From Acephala macrosclerotiorum (Eukaryota; Ascomycota; Leotiomycetes; Helotiales; Mollisiaceae), in contig MU119262.1 of assembly GCA_014904845.1 (NCBI GenBank), forward strand, positions 124,001-188,000: a DNA stretch of 64,000 nucleotides, read 5' to 3'. Position 1 is the stretch's first letter. Each line of letters opens with the position of its first letter. The position numbers and the translations under genes are program-made. Positions 22,560 to 34,614 of the stretch are shown piece by piece. The notes beneath the pieces are model-generated. The model was not told the origin of the DNA, made no database searches, and worked only from the letters and a program-made list of their open reading frames with translations.

Positions 22560-23588
22560 ATGGACTTAGTAAGGAACTAAAATTGTGGATGTTTCGAAGG
22601 GAAGACAGCGACTGCGATTCTTTTAGGTTGGGGTTGTTGCTTCGTTGCTTTTTACCGCTTTCGTTTCTGGCGTACATCTAGGCACAGTGAAAGCCTCACG
22701 AAGCTTGAGTCCAAATAATGTTGTGCAAACTAGTTCATGACCATGGTGGGCAATGTCAAGGCAGAGTTTCATTCCTCTCTATGAATAATTTCAGAATCAT
22801 CCGTTTCTTCCAGCCGTTGCCGTGCATCATGTGCGTTCAGCTTTAGTGAACCCCGCAAGTCCAAAGATCCCGGCGCTTTCCAAAAGTTCCCCAAAAGTTC
22901 CCGCTCGCCAACCCACAGCCTGCTCCCTGCACACTGGTCAGTTATTCAAGCGCCCAGGCTTATCGCCATCCTAGCTAGTTTGAATCCGACAACGTGGATG
23001 GATGAAGTACTTCCGTGTCAACATTTTAGCAACATGATCATGGCGGTGCAACGTGTTGGCTGTTTGGTCTATTCGTCTTGCCTCAATCGATCATCGAAAG
23101 TCTGCCAAAGTCCCTTCCAAGGTCTGAGTCCAAAGGCCAATCAGACGCTCCAGGTTGAGACCCGCTTTAAGGAAAGAAATCTCCACTCCGGAGTGATAAT
23201 CCACAAAGTTTATTGTCCAAAGGTCCTTGAAAGGCCCCGGAAGGTTCCAAAACGCGCACTTGGTCGCTACCTTTGCTACGTCGACAAACATGTGCTTGTC
23301 AGAGTCGAAGGGGCCATTTCGCAGTTCAACTAGCCTGAGCATGCCAAAAGTCCTCCCAAAGTTCTAAAATAGTAAATGTGTCACTTTTTTATCATATAAA
23401 GAAGTTCCCGCTCTTCAGGGAAACAGCATCAACCAAGTGTACAGTGATTGAGGCAGTACCGCCAGAGCGTTGAAAACGAAATAAAAATTTCTTGTCAAAT
23501 ACTGAATGTACGTGTTGACCCGACCTCGCATGGTATCCCAGTCTAGAGTCTTCTAATATTTGTTCTTCCAGCCGTCACTCCAACGGTC
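22560..23588. other. Divergent intergenic region
   Basis: About 1 kb separates the Clr5-TPR gene (-) from the small gene at 23589 (+). Short CCAAAAGTTCCC-like words recur around 22880-22900 and 23340-23365, but no longer repeat unit is visible. No gene was supported. Confidence 0.4.
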
Positions 23589-23964
23589 ATGCCTACGAAG
23601 CCAATCAAGCCGCGGGGTGGCAGCAACCACAAAAAGCCCCAGCACGCAAAGGTACGCTCAAGCATTGGGTATGCGAATATTTCCACTAACGAAGCCACAG
23701 GAGGCAAAAGCTGCCACTACCGGACAGGGTCAAGGACCTAGCGGCGCCGAATTAATTCCTATTCATCGCGATTGGACGGCTTTCAAGTATGACGACTTCC
23801 CCTTCGCAGGCGCCATAGGGCAGGCTCAGTATTCGACTGTAGACACGGTTTTCAACGCAGCAATGCAACGTTGGAAAGCGGAGGCTATGCGGAACCAGCC
23901 TTTCCACACTATTGAGGCTGTTGCTCTTCCAGAAACTGGATCGGCTGGCCAGAATCAGTCCTAA
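23589..23964 (+). CDS. Small orphan protein, two exons
   Basis: Exon 1 (23589-23651) and exon 2 (23701-23964) join across a 49-base intron (GTACGC..CACTAAC..CCACAG) to encode 108 residues. The intron has a textbook branch site and acceptor, which is the main reason to believe the gene. The N-terminus is basic and Lys/Pro-rich (KPIKPRGGSNHKKPQHAK). The C-terminal half (HRDWTAFKYDDFPFAGAIGQ, TVDTVFNAAMQRWKAEAM) looks foldable. I do not recognise the family. There is no signal peptide and no membrane segment. Confidence 0.6.
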
Positions 23965-24544
23965 AGTCAACATCCGGCTCAAGCGTGGGATACCTAGCCT
24001 ATTAAACTACCAGGATTTTTGGGAGAATTGAGGTTAGCAAGTTGGAGTTTGGCTTTATTCATTTGTTGTGTGGATGGGGGCAAGTTCAGGTGTTCACGTA
24101 GCATTGCTCAACTGGGCGAGTGTAAAATAGCACAATATTCTGGAAATATTATTGATCGATTTGCCACAAAGTCCACTTAATTGGTGTAAATGTACACAGC
24201 ATCGGTTAAGCAGGGAATACCATCGTGCCGTGTGCAAGGCGGCGTGAGATAATTCGTGTCAACTGGGCGTTGAGGCGTGGTCCCCTTGTGAGTGGTCAAG
24301 GATTTCACAACCGCCGAAAGCCTTGTCTCAGGCTTCCACGCCTCCACCAAAGGCCTTGTTAGTTGCTATCTTAAGATCTTGCACCCCGAGGGTTTGTGGA
24401 ACTTGTTAAAGCTGAACAAGATATATACACGGGAGTGTCTCAACCGCTCTAGAAATCGAATTGTATAGATTTGTTGCAGTGGACCAAACTCCAGAAACAT
24501 TTGTCGACAGAATTACAAGTATGTTAACTTCTGTTATCTCACAG
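23965..24544. other. Upstream region of the AAA gene, start unresolved
   Basis: The true first exon of the AAA gene should lie here, but no ATG-led frame with a good donor could be joined to the first clear coding exon at 24545. Possible acceptors end at 24479 (TTGTTGCAG) and 24544 (TCTCACAG). Confidence 0.35.
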
Positions 24545-26725
24545 AATTCTTTCGAATAAGCAGCAAGTATTGCGATTATGCGAACCCCTTTGCTTTCGTC
24601 GGAGCAGAGGTTGGCAACTCAATTGATCCTCCTGGGTTGAAGTGCGAGCTTACAACTTATGATGCGCGATACAATGCCAAAGGTGAACGAATTAGACTGG
24701 CGGCTGGCAAGAAGAAAGAAGTGGCAGCAAATCGGCCAAGAGATCACGACTCGGCCCTCGTCTTGACCCGATACTACGACTATGACAAAGTCTTGGACTA
24801 TACCTTACTGGAAATATGCTCACCTCATGTGAAAGCTGCTTTACGAGAAGTTATTCCGCTGTATCCGGGGGTCAACTTACACGCCAACAAAGTGACCATT
24901 CGTGGTACTCCGAAATGTCTTTTCCATTACCGACAGGAACTCGGAATGCACGGAGGCACTCTCAGGGACCAAGAAGCCGTCAAACATCTCATATTTGCTC
25001 TTCGATACATGTACGATACCCTTCGAGATGAGGTATCCAGCTACTACAACTTGATGGAATCGCCAAACATCGAACCTGGTTTGCCCTTCCTCAACTTATG
25101 GATGGCGTTTCGGCCCAGCGATCACATCTACCTTAAATCGAACGGCGTTGACAGAGTCTATCGATTCTTATCTATGGATAGATGCGAATGCTTCATCCCA
25201 CATTGCCGGAAATCAAGATGGGCACTCAGCCTAGAAGAGATAGATTATGACGGATCGGACTTTGGACACACCAAGGTCATCGGCTACATCGACCCATATG
25301 AAGGTCACGTCCCACTCAAACACCTCAGAGCGTTCCCTTTGCAGTATCACCCAAATAAACACGAAATTGCCGCCGCAATGATTGCTAGGGGACGCAAGTT
25401 CATCGCCCTACGTGGAGTCCACTATCTGGGCTACGATGGCGTCGCTGAAGCACTCTCATCCACAAGGAACAAGACTTTTCTGGGAGAAGATGATGAATTC
25501 CCGCTTCAGTCTGTTCCGGTATGCCGCCTTTCATTCTTGAGAATAGTAATATGTTAACATTCACCAGGTCAAAAGCAGGATCATGGTTGATGCCAAAACT
25601 TTCACGTCCGAAAGGCCCTCTCATAAACCCAATTTCAGTACACAGTCCAAGCCAATTAATACTAAGAGCGACGATCACTTGAGACTCTCTGATGACGAGC
25701 TTATGATTTGCAACCATCTCATACCCGGATTTGCGCTTGCTGAAAAGAGATGGTGCTACTTTCATGTCGACCAGACTAGGGAGGTGGACTTCAATTCGAG
25801 AGCATTCGAGAGCCTGCTCCTTCCGCAGGATCAAAAGGACATGATACATTCTCTCGTTAACATTCATTCTGATCAACGAGTTGCATTTGACGATGTAATC
25901 AAGGGCAAAGGAAAGGGAATGGTATTCCTCCTCCACGGTGTTCCGGGGGTTGGGAAGACCCTTACTGCAGGTTCGTGGAGATACCGTTTCTGTGTTCAAG
26001 GGATGCGATTGTTAAACATGGGTAGAAAGCGTTGCGGACTATACCAAACGACCCCTCTACACAGTGAGCTGTGGTGAGCTGGGTGTTAGAACAGATGATG
26101 TGGAAAGCAAGCTTTCCTCTGCTCTGGAGCTAGCAACAAAATGGAATGCGATCGCCCTCATTGACGAAGCGGATGTCTTCCTAGAACAACGAAGCGCCCA
26201 CGACTTAGAGCGGAACAGCCTGGTGTCTAGTAAGTGTCTGCACCTTAACTTGGCTTAAAAAGGATTCTGACAGACATTAAAGTCTTCCTACGAACGCTTG
26301 AGTATTATGAGGGAATTCTGATACTCACCACGAACCGAATCGGAACTTTCGACACAGCCTTCAAATCTCGTATCCACCTCGCGATCAAGTATCCATCTCT
26401 ATCGATCGCATCACGGCGCGACTTATGGCAGAACTTCATTACCAGCACATCTCGCAACGACTTAGGTTGGTTAGACAGAGCTTGCCTTGAAAGCTTGGCA
26501 GCTGAGGAGCTCAACGGCCGGCAGATCAAGAATATTGTGCGGACAGCTCACGCGTTGGCTGTGAGTTCAAACAACCAACTGGGTCATCACCATATAAATA
26601 AGGCGCTGAATGCGATGAAGATGTTCGAGGCGGACTTTGCGGAGGACGCTGCTGAGCGTGGAATGGAGTCTGAGGATTTAAGGGCATCAGGAGATCATAG
26701 GGCGAAGCGACGTAGACTCGATTGA
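24545..26725 (+). CDS. AAA ATPase with DUF7025-type N-terminal domain (5' end unresolved)
   Basis: Coding exons are 24545-25518, 25568-25970, 26026-26229 and 26274-26725; the three internal introns are in phase with GT..AG ends. Reading back from the clear coding text (KCELTTYDARYNAKGERIRL) the frame stays open without an ATG, so an upstream exon must exist or the 5' end is lost. The N-terminal part (ALVLTRYYDYDKVLDYTLLE, VIPLYPGVNL) matches fungal AAA proteins with the DUF7025 domain. The ATPase has Walker A GVPGVGKT, completed across an intron, Walker B IALIDEADVFLE, sensor ILTTNR and a FKSRIH arginine-finger region. The C-terminus ends in a basic KRRRLD. The family is common in filamentous fungi, often in many copies; its substrate is unknown. 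Confidence 0.85.
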
Positions 26726-27654
26726 GTATTTCGAAACCTTCGAATGGGATCCTATATGATCCCGAGGTCTAGCATGGCTTCATGTATTCTATTTCACTGC
26801 TTGTCATTCTGTTTCAAATGTATTCCAAAATTTCCAAAATTTGCAAAGCGTCTTGCTCCGCTTCAACCCGATCGCTAACCTCTCCTCTCAAATCACGAGT
26901 TCCCAAAACATATTGAATCTAAAAAGCCTCCTCGGGCGTCAATTCCACCATCCAACATCAGTGTCGACGCCTGTTGGATTAGTATCAGAGTCAGTCTCGC
27001 CTGATCCATCCTCTGTATCGAAGCAGCTCTCCAGATCGGACGTATCGCTATCGTCGACCGAAGAGATGGATGCTTGTTGACGACGACGTATGTGGACTAG
27101 TCGTCGGAAGTGGGGACGAGAAGGAAGAGGACAAGGGAGGTGCTTGCTGTCTTGATGTGCTGTGTCTGGGTGGAGGAGGGAAATAGAGCGAAAGGTGGGG
27201 GGTACGAGTTATTCAGAGGAGAGAGGATGAAGAAGTTAGGGGAGACATATGATATGAGGACGTATAACAGTCCTCACCGCAAGATGTACCACGGTCTCAG
27301 CGTAGTAAGTCTTGTCTGGAAAGTCTGTGTGTATTGGTGCGTCTGTCTAAAGAGTAGAGAGCTCTGAGGAGCTGTAAATAAGGTAGGAGCTAGGTGGAAG
27401 CTAGTGCACGTGACCACCCTAATAGGACGGCTGCATCCTTGAGTCACAAGGCGACAAATTGAGGCCGTCCATTTTCTGCTCTCAAGAATCACTCTTCAGG
27501 AAAGGGACTGAGATGACCTACAACTGCGCAACTCATAGGGAACCATTTTTTCAGTTCCACAATGGACTTGCCTGGGGTCCCAGACACCGTTGCCGCTTTG
27601 GGCGGAAAGGCTCGTGAGAGTCGAGGCAGCGCGAGATTTCAGCAAGTTAGCTGT
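26726..27654. other. Intergenic region with a possible acidic minus-strand frame
   Basis: A minus-strand frame from about 27207 down to a stop at 26939-26941 would encode a Ser/Asp/Glu-rich tail (SISSVDDSDTSDLESCF). It has no ATG, so it could be a last exon, but no upstream exon was found. Plus-strand frames here show nothing recognisable. Confidence 0.3.
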
Positions 27655-27815
27655 AGAAAACAACGATTAAACCTATTAAGTTTAAATTTTTTTAAATTTA
27701 AAAACTAAAAATTAAAATTAAACTATTAAAGCTTTTAAAAATCTTGATAAATTACAAAATACAAAGAAATAAATTATTTATATATTAATAATCAAAAATT
27801 TGAAGTATTGTTATT
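27655..27815. repeat. Short A+T-rich patch
   Basis: About 160 bases are almost all A and T, in sharp contrast to both flanks. It resembles a small RIP-degraded remnant but, unlike the island at the window end, its few C bases are not confined to CpG. It adjoins two decayed genes. Confidence 0.5.
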
Positions 27816-28215
27816 TTGGCCCATGCGCAAAAATCGGCCCACTTCTCTGATGGAGGAATCTATTTTCCCCGAAGCCTTGCATCGGATCGGGAAAACCCCA
27901 TCCGCAACATTTCCGCAGAGAACATCTTCCAGACCTCACCTCCTCCACCTCAGCCCAAGAATGATCTCGACCATCTCACCACCACTAACCCTAACCCAAT
28001 TGATACCGCAATCGGATTACGCCCCCTTCTCCCCTCCATGGTAGGCCCTCTTCGGGATCAACACAGGCTACAAACTTCAGGCCTAAAAGCATCGCCCTTT
28101 GGCACTGCACGATACTGCATAGGCAGACCAGGAAGTGATAGTGCCACGCCATCTGATCTGCGATCTATCGCGATCAACGGGGCATCTTGGCTTGCCGGTA
28201 CTCTAGTCCGCGATA

Positions 28216-29583
28216 ATGCAGGAAGAGCCGCAGGTACAGATAAGCTTCGCTATCTGGATTCATCATGGCCACGTTCAAGGCTACGGGCTGTCTACAGACC
28301 TGGAAGATCGGCTAGTCAATGTTGATAACTGCAATGTTAACTTTGAAGTTGGGAGCTCTGCAATACATCACTTGTTAGTTTCACTCTATGATTCATTCTC
28401 GATACAATGTACTGTGCCTGCCGAACCTTACATCTTGTGCTTTATATTCACCTCTGCATACCAATTTGCAGCAGACTGCTCTTGTGGCTTCTATGACTAA
28501 GTTACAGGGAATCTTTTCACGGAATATCTGATTGTTTACTTTAACGAGACGACAACATTATCTGCCGATATATTCTCGGTACAAGCACACGAAGATGCAT
28601 ACGAGAAAAGCTAGAATGCATGGTATCGAAGTGGTGCCAATGCCTCGAACGTTGAAATGAGAACTTCCCAGCCTTCATCTATACACCCTTCAAATACCTC
28701 TCTTGAGCTCTCCTTGTTGGCAACAGAACTACACTTGAACATGGGAGGAATCAGGTCTCTGCGATCATATATACAATATGGCTCATTCAGATCACTGATG
28801 AAGCCATCTCAGCCATGGCTTGGTGGATCTGCCATTTCCACGATTCTAGAATACGATAACACGCAATCGATTCAGATGACGACCACGAATGCCGATAAAC
28901 CGGATGCTACTTAGGTCAACATGTTGGTTGTAGAGGAATTTCCGGATCGAGACCTTGGAGTCAACTATACTATCGTTTTGAACAACACAGCATATCGCGG
29001 TGTATTGCCCTGGGACTATACACAGTATCGCTACGGCTGGACAGAAGACAGGGTCGACTACTACATCAGCAATGCGCTTGCACGTTCTGCGACAGAGAAG
29101 AAACTTGGTCGCGAGAAGTTTCCATCCACTCCATCGACATTGTACCTCAAGCACTGGTCGGATGGTGATCCATACAACATGAGCGAGCCGCCTCAAATTA
29201 GCACAACCGCCAATGTTAGCTGGACTCAAGGATTCTTCAATTCCTCCTTGATGACCAAAGCCGAGCACAATGAATTCGACTCGCGGTGCCACGATTCCGA
29301 TGCGTGCTCTATGGACAACATTACCCTTCGCGGGTACTCGGCTTACCCAGGAGAACCTTTGTTCAAATACAAGCCAAGCTACAAACGAAACATTCTCCGC
29401 ATGTTCGCCGTATGGGTCCTTGTTTCGTTAGTTGCCATTACTGTTACTTTTGTGCAATGTGGTCCACCAGAGATGCCCAGAAAGCAGAACATGGTTCCAA
29501 AACCAGAAAAGGTCATTTCCTGTCACCGTCTCCCACCTCAGATTGCCGACTTGGTCCTCACCTCTGAAGACGACATTGGCTAA
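28216..29583 (+). pseudogene. Decayed membrane glycoprotein gene, three nonsense codons
   Basis: One frame runs for about 455 codons, broken by TAA at 28498-28500, TAG at 28612-28614 and TAG at 28912-28914. Between the stops the text is coherent and protein-like, with many N-glycosylation sequons (NET, NAS, NTS, NYT, NNT, NSS, NIT). Near the end a single membrane span (MFAVWVLVSLVAITVTF) is followed by a short cytosolic tail, so the ancestor looked like an extracellular domain on one anchor. All three stops can come from CAA or CAG by a C-to-T change in CpA context, the preferred RIP target. I do not recognise the extracellular domain. Upstream exons may extend to about 27.8 kb. Confidence 0.6.
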
Positions 29584-29782
29584 TTCGGCGAATATGACTC
29601 CGGAACACCCGACACGAGCTTCATCATTCGAGCTGAAATTTTCTTTTGATGATCTGAAGACCCAGGAAGTTGGCCCATCAAGATTTAGCTCTTTCTCCAC
29701 TCTCAATAGCCCCATCATAATGAAAAGAAGAATTCCCCAGTGGTCACCGTCGCCGAGAATGAGATAACTTCTCCAACAAGTG

Positions 29783-31239
29783 AAGCCGACCAGAAAGATC
29801 GTCGCAGCAATTCCTGTTCCCTACCAACCACTCACTCCAGGCGAACGAATTGATTACCTGGCTGGCTCATATCGCCCTCAACAATTGTGGTGACCTTAAT
29901 CCACTTCGGCTTTACCTTTGCGTCGGCTGCTGGAATGCCAGGTGAGCCATACCATTACCAGTCGGAGATATGAGGGAACAAAATCATTGCACCGTTTCTC
30001 CTCAACCAAGTCTCCGTCGGTGTCTTCTTAATCACCTCAACTCGCTTCTTGATCGAGAAATACTTTAGGAAAGGCGATCTTTTCAACATTGCCGAGAAAG
30101 CGACGGGACGCACGTTCCGTGCTGTCATCCCCGTTGCGGCCATCGCTATGCTGGAATACTTCCTCATCGACCGCGGCGCAATCAAATGGCTGGAATACCT
30201 CCTGTCTGTTACCTGGTCGGCTTGGCCGTACGCCGTCGACTATACGGAGTTTGCACACTACCTCTCCGAAGCACTGGAACTCATCTACCTGATCCCCAAC
30301 ACTACCCCACAGATAATATGCAACTACTGCACCGGCGTTCTCTGGACGATTCTTGTACAGCTCCAATTCTCATGGGTCACGCCCCTCGGCGCGCTCGTCT
30401 ACGAAATCAAGAATCCCTTCAAACGAGGCGCCTATTACACATTCTGCATCCTGAACTCTTGGTATGCGCAGCCATGGGGCTCATTCTTCTGGTTTGGTAT
30501 CCTGCTTGCCGACTTACACGTCACGTACGCGTACAAATCGTACCTGCAGAAACATGAAGCGATCCTCTACCCCAATCTCTGGATTGCAGCCATCTGTGCC
30601 ATCGGAGGTCTAACTAACGATCTCGTCACAGCGTGGATAGGCTTCGCCCTCCTAATCGTTGAGTGCGGCATCCACCCCGATATCTTGACAGGACTTCCCG
30701 TCCCCCAAACGCCCAGGCACTATTACCTAGATTATTTTGCCCCTCGTCGAAATGGACTCATATTCTTCGTCGGACTGCGAATCCTCGTCGGACTGCGAAT
30801 CCTCGTCGAGCTCTCTCCTTTCGTCAAGTATATCTTCGGCAACAAACCTTTCTTGATGATTTTCCCGCACATCTTCACCATCTACCTCATCTACGGCAAG
30901 ATATTTCGGAGTCTGGGGAGCGTGATTGCGGTTTATTTAAATGCTGATGGTTGGCCCTTTTGGGCTAATATCTTGGTTGTTGGGGTTACTTGTTACACAG
31001 TGCTGTTTTTGGGCTTGCCCTTGTTAACGACGATTGTTGAGACATTGGGTAAAAATGTCGCCTCAAATATCTGGACCTTTGTGCATGAGCCTCCTGTCTG
31101 CAGAAAGCGAACTTTGTTTTCTTTTGGACCCGGATTATCGTCTGATGATGGGGAAGTTGATAGGGATGAAGAGATGGGAAAGAGAGGGAGGCTGAAGGTG
31201 CTGGCGCAGATAAGAAGACTGCAGAAGTTATTGCTATAG
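29783..31239 (+). pseudogene. Acyltransferase-3-like membrane protein, disrupted
   Basis: The 396-codon stretch from 30049 holds about nine hydrophobic segments and text like fungal acyltransferase family 3 proteins (QFSWVTPLGALVYEI, FFWFGILLADLH). The family start lies upstream: KPTRKIVAAIPVPYQPL and GERIDYLAG at 29783-29860. The frame then breaks where GLRGIAS-type text is expected, resumes as STIVVTLIHFGFTF, and meets TGA at 29971-29973 in SEI*GNK, where Trp is likely. The copy is therefore dead at the N-terminus although most of the C-terminal part is open. An intact relative lies at 38301-39772. Confidence 0.65.
30767..30802 (+). repeat. 18-base tandem duplication, two copies
   Basis: The unit TCGTCGGACTGCGAATCC occurs twice head to tail and a third, partial copy follows. 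It repeats the hexapeptide VGLRIL within a membrane segment of the disrupted acyltransferase without changing frame. Confidence 0.9.
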
Positions 31240-31751
31240 CGATCTGAGTTTCTTACCTTTGGCGCTGCTGCTGATTGAAGTTATTCATTGTTAACCTTGT
31301 TCCATAGCAAATGCAGCTCTAATATCTGCAGTCTTCTCGACCACCTCGCCGGTCCCTATCTGCACTCCCCCTTTTCAATTCCGCTTATCAACGAGATCCT
31401 CTGTACTTGATCTGGAAGCAAACAATGAGACAGAAAAGCGATGCGTCTCGATTTCGAGTGAGAGATTCATGTTCAACAGACCCAGCTGGGAAACTGTACT
31501 CCGCCTGTATCCCTGCACCTGCATGTGGCTGCGATCGTGGGGCTGAGCACTAGGTTGAACCGCTGCGTTCTATCCCGCAACCTCCATCCAAACTCGAAAT
31601 ACCTAGAAACATTCTCTCCGGCCCTCACATGCATCTGCCATTGATATTCTTCAATCGCAGGGCATGCTACGATTGACACCTAGCATTTAGATCCCGATCA
31701 CACAAATCATGCCGATGAGAAAGAGGCACCGACCCCGCAGCCTCGCCCACC
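31240..31751. other. Intergenic region upstream of kinase gene
   Basis: About 500 bases without a supported gene. It must include the kinase promoter, but I see no distinct element. Confidence 0.4.
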
Positions 31752-34614
31752 ATGTCCTACCTCTCCGACTTTGAACACACCAAACTCGACGCACAAGTCT
31801 TCCCCGGTTGCGTCGTCCAAAAGCACTATGTATCATCCGCCATAAGCGGCAAGCGCCGCGTCCCCATTACCAAAGTATGGAAAGTCGAGAAGCTGCTAGG
31901 CAAAGGTACATTCGGCGAAGTACGACTCGAAGCCTGTTCCGACGAAAAGACAGACACGAAGGAGGAAAGGGCAGTGAAGAGGATATGGACAACGGGAACG
32001 GAGTTCAAGAGGAGTTATGAGAGGGAGTTGAAGGCGTTGCTGGAGTTTTCGAAGCCGAAGTATAAGGAGAGTGCGGTTTTCGTTGAGTTTTTGGGTTGGT
32101 TTGAGGATTTGGAGAGTGTGTATTTGGCGATGGAGTATTTGCCGTTGGGAGACTTGGAAGATAATATTTTGGCTGTTGGGGGTTCGATAAAGGAGGAGGA
32201 GGTCAGGGAGATTGCTGTGCAGGTGTTGGAGGGGTTGAGGATTATGCATTTGGAGAACTTCGCGCATCGAGATTTGAAGCCAAAGGTTGGTTCATATTGA
32301 CCCATTTTCGGAGAATTGAATCAAGCTGATGGCTGAGCAGAATGTCCTGGTCTGCCAAGGACCGCCGAATTGGTGGGTTAAGCTTGCAGACTTCGGATTG
32401 AGCAAACGACGAACGGACGAAACGGGATTCCGAACACAGACTGGGACGTTTGCATACATGGCCCCCGAGGTCCTCAATTACATCCCTGATGTTGATCCTG
32501 AAACATCAGAATACACAAATGCGGTTGATATGTGGGCTCTGGGGTGTATTGTATACAGACTGGTTTGTGGAGTGGTACCGTTCCCACCAGGTCCGTCGCT
32601 GGTCAAGTTCTGTGTGGTTGAGTCTGAGTTCCCACCGAAAATAGAGGAGTTGACAGGACTTGGACAATCTTTTGTAAAGGGCCTTATCGTACCATATCCT
32701 TCTCGACGGTTGACTGCTCAACAAGCTCTGGATCACCCCTGGACGAGATCTGGTATGTATTCCTTCCCCTTCGAGGACATACGCATTCGTTGATGACGTC
32801 TCTTTTCAGGTCTTGAGGCTTCAAGTATCGAATCACAACCTATATCCTTCGGCAGATATGACACGGCAACTCATCCCGGCCTTCAATCACACGAACTTAA
32901 AGACACATCCCCAGGCCTAGCTCCTAGCACTAGCAAGCCTGCTTTACCGAAAGGCTATCATGCGCCAACAGTTGAAGACGAAGAGGAGGAGACTGGATCT
33001 GACACCCAAAACGTGTCTGTTGACGACGAAGAGCGTGAGCCTACGATGCGGTCACCCCCAGCAAAATCGAAGAAGTCAAAGATAAGTGAGGAGATACCGA
33101 CTAGAAGATCACCTCAACAGCTAAGAGATCCATACATCAATATTGTTGAGCCGCCCGCCCCACAACCAGCCCCATTGTCCCGCAAGAAGCCCAGTCGATC
33201 AAGAACTCAGGGCCTGGATCCGTATATCATTGAACCACCTTCTCCCCCTCTAACTGTACCGAAGAAGCTATCATTTCAGACACCCTCTTCGGCACCGCCA
33301 GAGTCGTCTCTACCTCGAGAGAAGCCCAATCGATCTAAAACTCAAGACTATCCCAGGAGCGAAGACATTTCGCGTCTACCAAGGGCACAACAATTTCGGC
33401 TAGAGGATTGGGAAGACAGCGTACCACCACCACCTCCAAGAGCACAAACATTTACGAGAGATCAAGTCCCGCCACTCCCGAGAGCTCAGACCTTTCAAGC
33501 AGGGGATCGCGGTGGCAGTAGGGTGAGGGAGGAGTACACAAGTTCAGAGTCTGATTCTGACACACCTATATACACCACCCACGGCACGCGCAAAGCTGTG
33601 CGCTATTACGCCGAGACGCCAGAACGGCCAAAAAATCCTGAATCTACACGCTATATCATCGATAATGGTCGCAGTGTACCCGTGTCTCGACATCGGGCTG
33701 ATCTTCACGACCTGAAAGAAACGCCAAACTCTTCTCGTCCGAGGTCGTCAAGAAATCTATCAACTAGGAATAGAGAATCACGGCCACCTCCCGTCCGTTC
33801 GCGCGAGGAAAATTTGGCAGCGGCAGCTGCTTACCAGGCGGACGTAAGTGGCCCAACGGTCCCTTTGACATCAGAGAACTTGAGGAAATTAGGACGGTTA
33901 TATCCTTCTAGCCTATCTGAATATGAGGACGACGAAGTTTCCACCAATTACTATTCGGTCTATATACCTCCGAACGGCAAACGAGTAGCAGGATTCTGGG
34001 ATAATGAATCGATACGCCCATCTGAAGCTCCCAGTGCGGTTGCTACTGCGGAGAAGCCTTCAGATCGTCCGATTTACTATGCGGACGAAAACGGATTCAT
34101 CGAGCATTCTTCAGCTCGCGAGGAAGGCAAGCGAAAAGACCCTAAGCAGCATCCTCGCAACTTCAATCTCAACCCCTTCTCACCTAGCAGATACCTTGAG
34201 CGGGAAAAGGAGGAACATGCGAAGCAAGTATTGGAATGGCAAGAAAATGTTGCTCGCACCATCGCAGCAGATTCGGATCCGGAACCTGGCCATCCATTGC
34301 CAGGCGGAAAAGCATCTCGCCAACGACGACACAAAACGGAGAGCGCTGCACGTAGGCTTGTAGGGAAAGATGCTGAGGCATTTTTAAATAGCCCGCCTCC
34401 TGAACCTATTATTCACGCATCGCGCCCGAAAATGTCTACCAGAAGGGCAGAAAACCCCCGTCGAGAAGAATATGAGGCTTGGGAAGCCATGCAGTACCAA
34501 CCCTTTGGTTGGTCCAATCAACAATTGCCCATCGCCAGTACGCATCCTTTTGCACCAGCATACCCATTGCCTCGAAGATATCCTCCGAGTACTGGTAGTG
34601 ATGATGGTTGGTGA
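31752..34614 (+). CDS. Serine/threonine protein kinase with long disordered tail
   Basis: Exons 31752-32285, 32341-32752 and 32810-34614 join in phase to encode 916 residues. The kinase domain is complete: Gly loop LGKGTFGEV at about 49-57, Lys76 in AVK, HRDLKPKN at 172-179 (spanning intron 1), DFG at 195-197, APE at 219-221 and a WALGCIVYRLVCG helix. The spacing suggests a CAMK/RAD53-like or fungal orphan kinase; no FHA domain is present. After about residue 315 the tail is 600 residues of Pro/Ser/Arg/Glu-rich sequence. It carries repeated short motifs such as LPRAQTF / PRAQTF and K(K/N)P-RS-TQ. The tail may dock partners or be phosphorylated; that is inference. Confidence 0.9.

Noticed and set aside
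30767..30802. CRISPR-like or satellite array
   Set aside because: Only two copies of an 18-base unit inside a coding frame; a simple tandem duplication. No CRISPR arrays occur in the window.
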